Assembly: GCA_028532855.1 (NCBI GenBank)
Contig: JAQQAL010000023.1
Location: 1 to 63,975, forward strand
Length of the DNA stretch: 63,975 nt
From: Candidatus Thalassospirochaeta sargassi
GTDB lineage: Bacteria > Spirochaetota > Spirochaetia > UBA9216
Direction: 5' to 3'
This document shows, in pieces, positions 61,118 to 63,975 of this stretch. Numbering within the stretch: the first letter of the stretch is position 1; every line of letters begins with the position of its first letter. The notes beneath the pieces are model-generated. The model saw only the letters and a program-made list of their open reading frames with translations, had not been told where the DNA came from and did not search any database. Position numbers and translations under genes: made by a program.

Positions 61118-61911
61118 TCGGCTAAATCCTTTGTCGCTTCAACCGACGACCAGTCGGTATTCAAATCATTTTCAGTTATAATAGGCAGCAATGCCCCGCC
61201 GTCAATATCCAGGCAGCTTCCTGTCATGTATGCAAAATCATCTGAAACAAGGGTTGCAATAACCCGGGCAATTTCTTCAGGCGTTGCAAACCGTTTAAGC
61301 GGTATTTTATCCTTCGCCTCATGCACGGGGTTGTCCTCAGGCCATCCGACATCGGTATACCCCGGAGAAATTGCTGCCGCTCTTATTCCGTAAGGAGCCA
61401 GCTCCATTGCAATATGCTTGGTGAACTTTGCTACTGCTGCTTTTGTAGGACCGTAGATGCTGGAAGTCGGCCAGCATCCGTCCTTTTGATTGGACGACAT
61501 ATTAAGAATCACACCCCGTACTTCCTTTTCAATCATCAGCTGAGCAGCACGCTGGGCACAAAAGTAGGTACCTTTCCAGTCTATTGCTGTGACCTCATCC
61601 CACAGTGCTTCATCAACCTTTATAAAAGGCTTGAACTTGCTTATACCAGCATTATTAATTAGCAGATCTATTTGCCCAAAGCGTTCTACAAACTCAGAGA
61701 ACATCCGTTTTATATCGGAAACTTTTCCAACATCAGCCTTGATTACAAGGGGTTGGGCGCCTTCAGCTTCAACCAGTTTGCTTACTTCCTGCGCAGCTTT
61801 CTCACTTCTACTGTAATTAATTCCAATATCATAACCACGACGTGCCAGCTCAATTGCCGCAGCTCTACCTATCCCACGGCCGGAACCGGTTATTAAAGCT
61901 TTCTTTCTCAT
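61114..61911 (-). CDS. Short-chain dehydrogenase/reductase
   Basis: 265 residues, classical SDR. Cofactor motif TGSGRGIGRAAA (residues 8-19), NNAGIS, catalytic S and Y-x3-K (NMSSNQK, SIYGPTKAAVAKF), then ISPGYTDV and the C-terminal MTGSCLDIDGGALLP. Probably an NAD(P)-dependent sugar or sugar-acid dehydrogenase acting before the coupled dehydratase. It may form the lactone hydrolysed by the SMP-30 protein next door. Substrate unknown. Confidence 0.9.
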   Translation of the reverse strand: MRKKALITGSGRGIGRAAAIELARRGYDIGINYSRSEKAAQEVSKLVEAEGAQPLVIKADVGKVSDIKRMFSEFVERFGQIDLLINNAGISKFKPFIKVDEALWDEVTAIDWKGTYFCAQRAAQLMIEKEVRGVILNMSSNQKDGCWPTSSIYGPTKAAVAKFTKHIAMELAPYGIRAAAISPGYTDVGWPEDNPVHEAKDKIPLKRFATPEEIARVIATLVSDDFAYMTGSCLDIDGGALLPIITENDLNTDWSSVEATKDLAE

Positions 61912-61925
61912 CAGCGCTACCTCTG

Positions 61926-62774
61926 TCAGAATTTAAATTTATATGGAGGCTTTCCAACTGTTCCAGTGGCAGCTTTGAAAAGCGCTCCATCATGAACCCG
62001 CGGTTCATCTACGCTATGTGTTGCCGAAGTGATATATAATGTTGAATAATCTATCCCGGCAAAACAGCATGAAGTAGGGTTTTCAGCATCGACCCGGATT
62101 TCTGCAAACTTTTCCCCGGATGGCCGAAAGCCATTTACCCTGCTGCTGCCCCAGAATACACTCCATACATTACCGACTGAATCAACAGATAGTCCATCTG
62201 GAACTCCATCCATAAGGGCAGAATCAACGAAGAGCCGTTCGGATGTAATCCGGCCACAGTCTTTATTAAAACTCCACTGCATTATTATTCCCTTACCTGT
62301 ATCAGTTACATACATTGTTTTCTCGTCCGGACTCCATCCGAGTCCGTTAGGAATCAGCATATGGTCAATTACACATTCAATTCTGTCGGTAATCCTAAGC
62401 AGCATGCCCGTTTTCTGATCTCCACCATGAGACATGACACCCACCCAGAAAGCCCCGTCCGGTCCTGTTTTACCGTCGTTAAAACGTAACTCATCAGTAT
62501 TGAACGGCGGTTCGAAAAGAATCTTTTCCGGTTTGAACTGCTCATTATAAACAGCAACACCGTTTGAACCTGCAGCAATAATTTCATTAAGCACGGTAGG
62601 TCCGGCGCAGCATATAAACTCATCAAGCCCGGTTTCCCGTGTTCTGTTCTCAGCTATATCATGAGAGTAGACACTGCTGCCGAATATATCAAACCAGAAA
62701 AGCCTTTTATTCGAGAAAGAAAACGGCCCCTCACCGAGGATATTTCCCGGGGAGCTAACTGGTTCAGCATTCAT
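61926..62774 (-). CDS. SMP-30/gluconolactonase-family lactone hydrolase
   Basis: 282 residues, six-blade propeller of the SMP-30 family. Metal ligands are recognisable: E in NILGEGPFSF, N in LIPNGLGWSPDEKTMYVTDTG and D in VPDGLSVDSVGNVW. FNDGKTGPDGAFWVG is the conserved substrate-side block. Hydrolyses aldonolactones to aldonates, fitting between the dehydrogenase and dehydratase. Separated by 14 bases from the SDR gene and by 5 from the upstream URO-D gene. Confidence 0.9.
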   Translation of the reverse strand: MNAEPVSSPGNILGEGPFSFSNKRLFWFDIFGSSVYSHDIAENRTRETGLDEFICCAGPTVLNEIIAAGSNGVAVYNEQFKPEKILFEPPFNTDELRFNDGKTGPDGAFWVGVMSHGGDQKTGMLLRITDRIECVIDHMLIPNGLGWSPDEKTMYVTDTGKGIIMQWSFNKDCGRITSERLFVDSALMDGVPDGLSVDSVGNVWSVFWGSSRVNGFRPSGEKFAEIRVDAENPTSCCFAGIDYSTLYITSATHSVDEPRVHDGALFKAATGTVGKPPYKFKF

Positions 62775-62779
62775 TTTTA

Positions 62780-63955
62780 TTAATACTCCGCGTTAGCAAG
62801 ACCGATTCGGGCAAAGGCCTCAACGTTTTCAATAGGTGTTCCGTATTCAAGAAAATCTGCAGACTGCAGAATGTAACGATCGAATTTTTTCCCTTTATTC
62901 AGGGTTTCGAGAGTCAAGCGTTCAACGTCTTCCACCGTTCCTTTTTGTATTACATTAACCTGATCCACGCCGCCGGTAACAGTAAATTCGTCACTTACCA
63001 TTCCTGCAAGAGCATCAAGATCACCATCACCAAGCGGATACGGGCTGAAGGGTTCAATGTTTTTAATTCCCATCTTTTTATAAGGTTCAACAAGTGCCAT
63101 CGCCTCACCACAGTTATGATAAATGACAGGTTTTCCCTGACTTTGAATAAAATCAATATACCCTGTCTCATATTCACGGATGTATTCATCAAAGAACTTT
63201 TCTCCAAGGAACCCGCCAGCGACATTGCCGCCGACACATAGAGCATCTACTCCACTGTCAATAACAGCCTGGGTAAAATCAAACACCCTGGTTTTCGCGA
63301 AAGCCATCATCTCTTTGTAGAAGTCAGGGTCGGTTAGAAAGACCGAGTAAACCATTGTATGCTCTATGAAACCTGAAATATTATTGAATAGTCCACCGTT
63401 TGTCCATGCAGAGAGAATGCCTGATTCACCAACTTCAGCCTTCACTTTCTGAACATTCTTCTTCATTTCCTCTCTCACTTCTTCAGAAAGGGGCGGCTCA
63501 TATTTCATGGCAATTCTTAAGTCATCCATGTTGTTGATAGGTTTTTCAGTACACGCATACATAAATGTACCGGGACGCAGCTCATTGATAGAGAAGGTCT
63601 GGTTCAGTATTCCTTCAGGTGTAGTTATCTCGTGTTTGTAAAGCTTTGTATCACCGTTCTGCGCCTCTGTTGTTTTAACCTTCCAGTTTTCAGTCTCAAC
63701 ATCAACATTCATATGACCGAGATGAGCAAATACCGGTTTATGGGGATTAAAAAAGAGCATACGGGCATGCACATCCACTCCAAGGATTTTTTGATAATCA
63801 ATCACATTTTTCTGAATAGCAATAAAATCCCATTGGTCTGTCTCCGGGTTTATCTGAGTTATAAAATGTCCCTGCCCCTGGATAAAAAGAGTCACAGGAA
63901 CCTTATCAGCTCTTTTCCCGTTTAATACAGTTAGTAATCGTTCGCGTCCGGTCAT
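62780..63955 (-). CDS. Uroporphyrinogen decarboxylase-family protein, copy 3
   Basis: 391 residues, URO-D fold: MTGRERLLTVLNGKRADKVPVTLF at the start, GGVDQVNVIQKGTVEDVERL near the end. The MtaA-type motif is present as HNCG in VIYHNCGEAMALV; an ACTEKP cysteine lies upstream. First gene of the URO-D, SMP-30, SDR, dehydratase run with tiny gaps, so it belongs to the sugar-acid pathway and not to haem synthesis. acggggtaaat precedes the ATG. Possibly a demethylating methyltransferase for a methylated sugar acid; this is inference. Confidence 0.82.
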   Translation of the reverse strand: MTGRERLLTVLNGKRADKVPVTLFIQGQGHFITQINPETDQWDFIAIQKNVIDYQKILGVDVHARMLFFNPHKPVFAHLGHMNVDVETENWKVKTTEAQNGDTKLYKHEITTPEGILNQTFSINELRPGTFMYACTEKPINNMDDLRIAMKYEPPLSEEVREEMKKNVQKVKAEVGESGILSAWTNGGLFNNISGFIEHTMVYSVFLTDPDFYKEMMAFAKTRVFDFTQAVIDSGVDALCVGGNVAGGFLGEKFFDEYIREYETGYIDFIQSQGKPVIYHNCGEAMALVEPYKKMGIKNIEPFSPYPLGDGDLDALAGMVSDEFTVTGGVDQVNVIQKGTVEDVERLTLETLNKGKKFDRYILQSADFLEYGTPIENVEAFARIGLANAEY

Positions 63956-63975
63956 ATTTACCCCGTTTATTATCA

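Noticed and set aside
1-63975. CRISPR arrays, rRNA or tRNA genes
   Set aside because: No regularly spaced repeats, cloverleaf-like segments or rRNA-like sequence were noticed in the intergenic regions; a tRNAscan or CRISPR finder run would be the decisive check.

Overview
The window most likely comes from a free-living, fermentative spirochaete (Spirochaetales). The evidence is a pyruvate:ferredoxin oxidoreductase, sugar-binding proteins that mature next to the spirochaete-type ANGQQE sequence, YesM/YesN-type two-component genes, outer-membrane-type proteins with OmpA and barrel domains, and moderate G+C content. The taxonomic call is inference. I saw no rRNA or tRNA gene, CRISPR array, transposase or integrase.

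Region 1 (1-35603) is mostly housekeeping. It starts with a two-component system whose kinase is cut by the window edge. Next come a large exported HExxH/beta-propeller/barrel protein, a tex-nucleoside hydrolase-M16 peptidase operon, and epmA with its substrate EF-P (efp). A methyltransferase, an Rrf2 regulator, an OmpA-type protein and two glycosyltransferases follow, one of them overlapping a DUF4105 membrane protein. The rest of the region holds a GAF-enzyme I (PtsP-like), a strongly expressed-looking 54-residue small protein, nifJ, a PAS-GGDEF-EAL protein, a two-subunit class I fumarase, a MATE exporter and the helicase hrpB.

Region 2 (35604-42046) is an accessory island. It is bracketed by the real 3' end of hrpB and by a decayed second copy of that 3' end, each followed by a fragment of a TRAP transporter gene (dctM). 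A ZIP-DctM chimera and a phoU tail lie inside the left edge. The island carries one intact transcription unit: a good sigma70-type promoter, a leader that folds like the Moco/Tuco (molybdenum/tungsten cofactor) riboswitch, a candidate attenuator, and four genes. The first gene fuses a cyclic-nucleotide-binding-like domain to a WtpA-like molybdate/tungstate-binding domain and has no signal peptide. The other three encode a BtuFCD/MolBCA-type ABC importer. The likely role is molybdate or tungstate uptake under cofactor control, with an unusual cytoplasmic oxyanion-binding protein. I consider this the most novel system in the window.

Region 3 (42047-63955) is a sugar/sugar-acid utilisation cluster. 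An AraC regulator is followed by a ribose-type ABC importer operon (two permeases, one binding protein, one ATPase). A YesM-type kinase, a YesN-type response regulator and an orphan sugar-binding lipoprotein resemble the XylFII-LytS-YesN three-component sensor. Catabolic genes cover lactone hydrolysis (SMP-30, UlaG-like), oxidation (SDR), dehydration (DgoD and a DgoD-like paralogue), KDG kinase and KDPG aldolase, with an IclR regulator divergent from the last two. Three uroporphyrinogen-decarboxylase-family proteins with MtaA-like HxCG motifs are scattered through the cluster and may indicate a methyl-transfer step on the substrate.

A recurring feature is a set of promoters whose -10 box lies only 3 to 7 bases upstream of the start codon, which suggests leaderless mRNAs in this genome.
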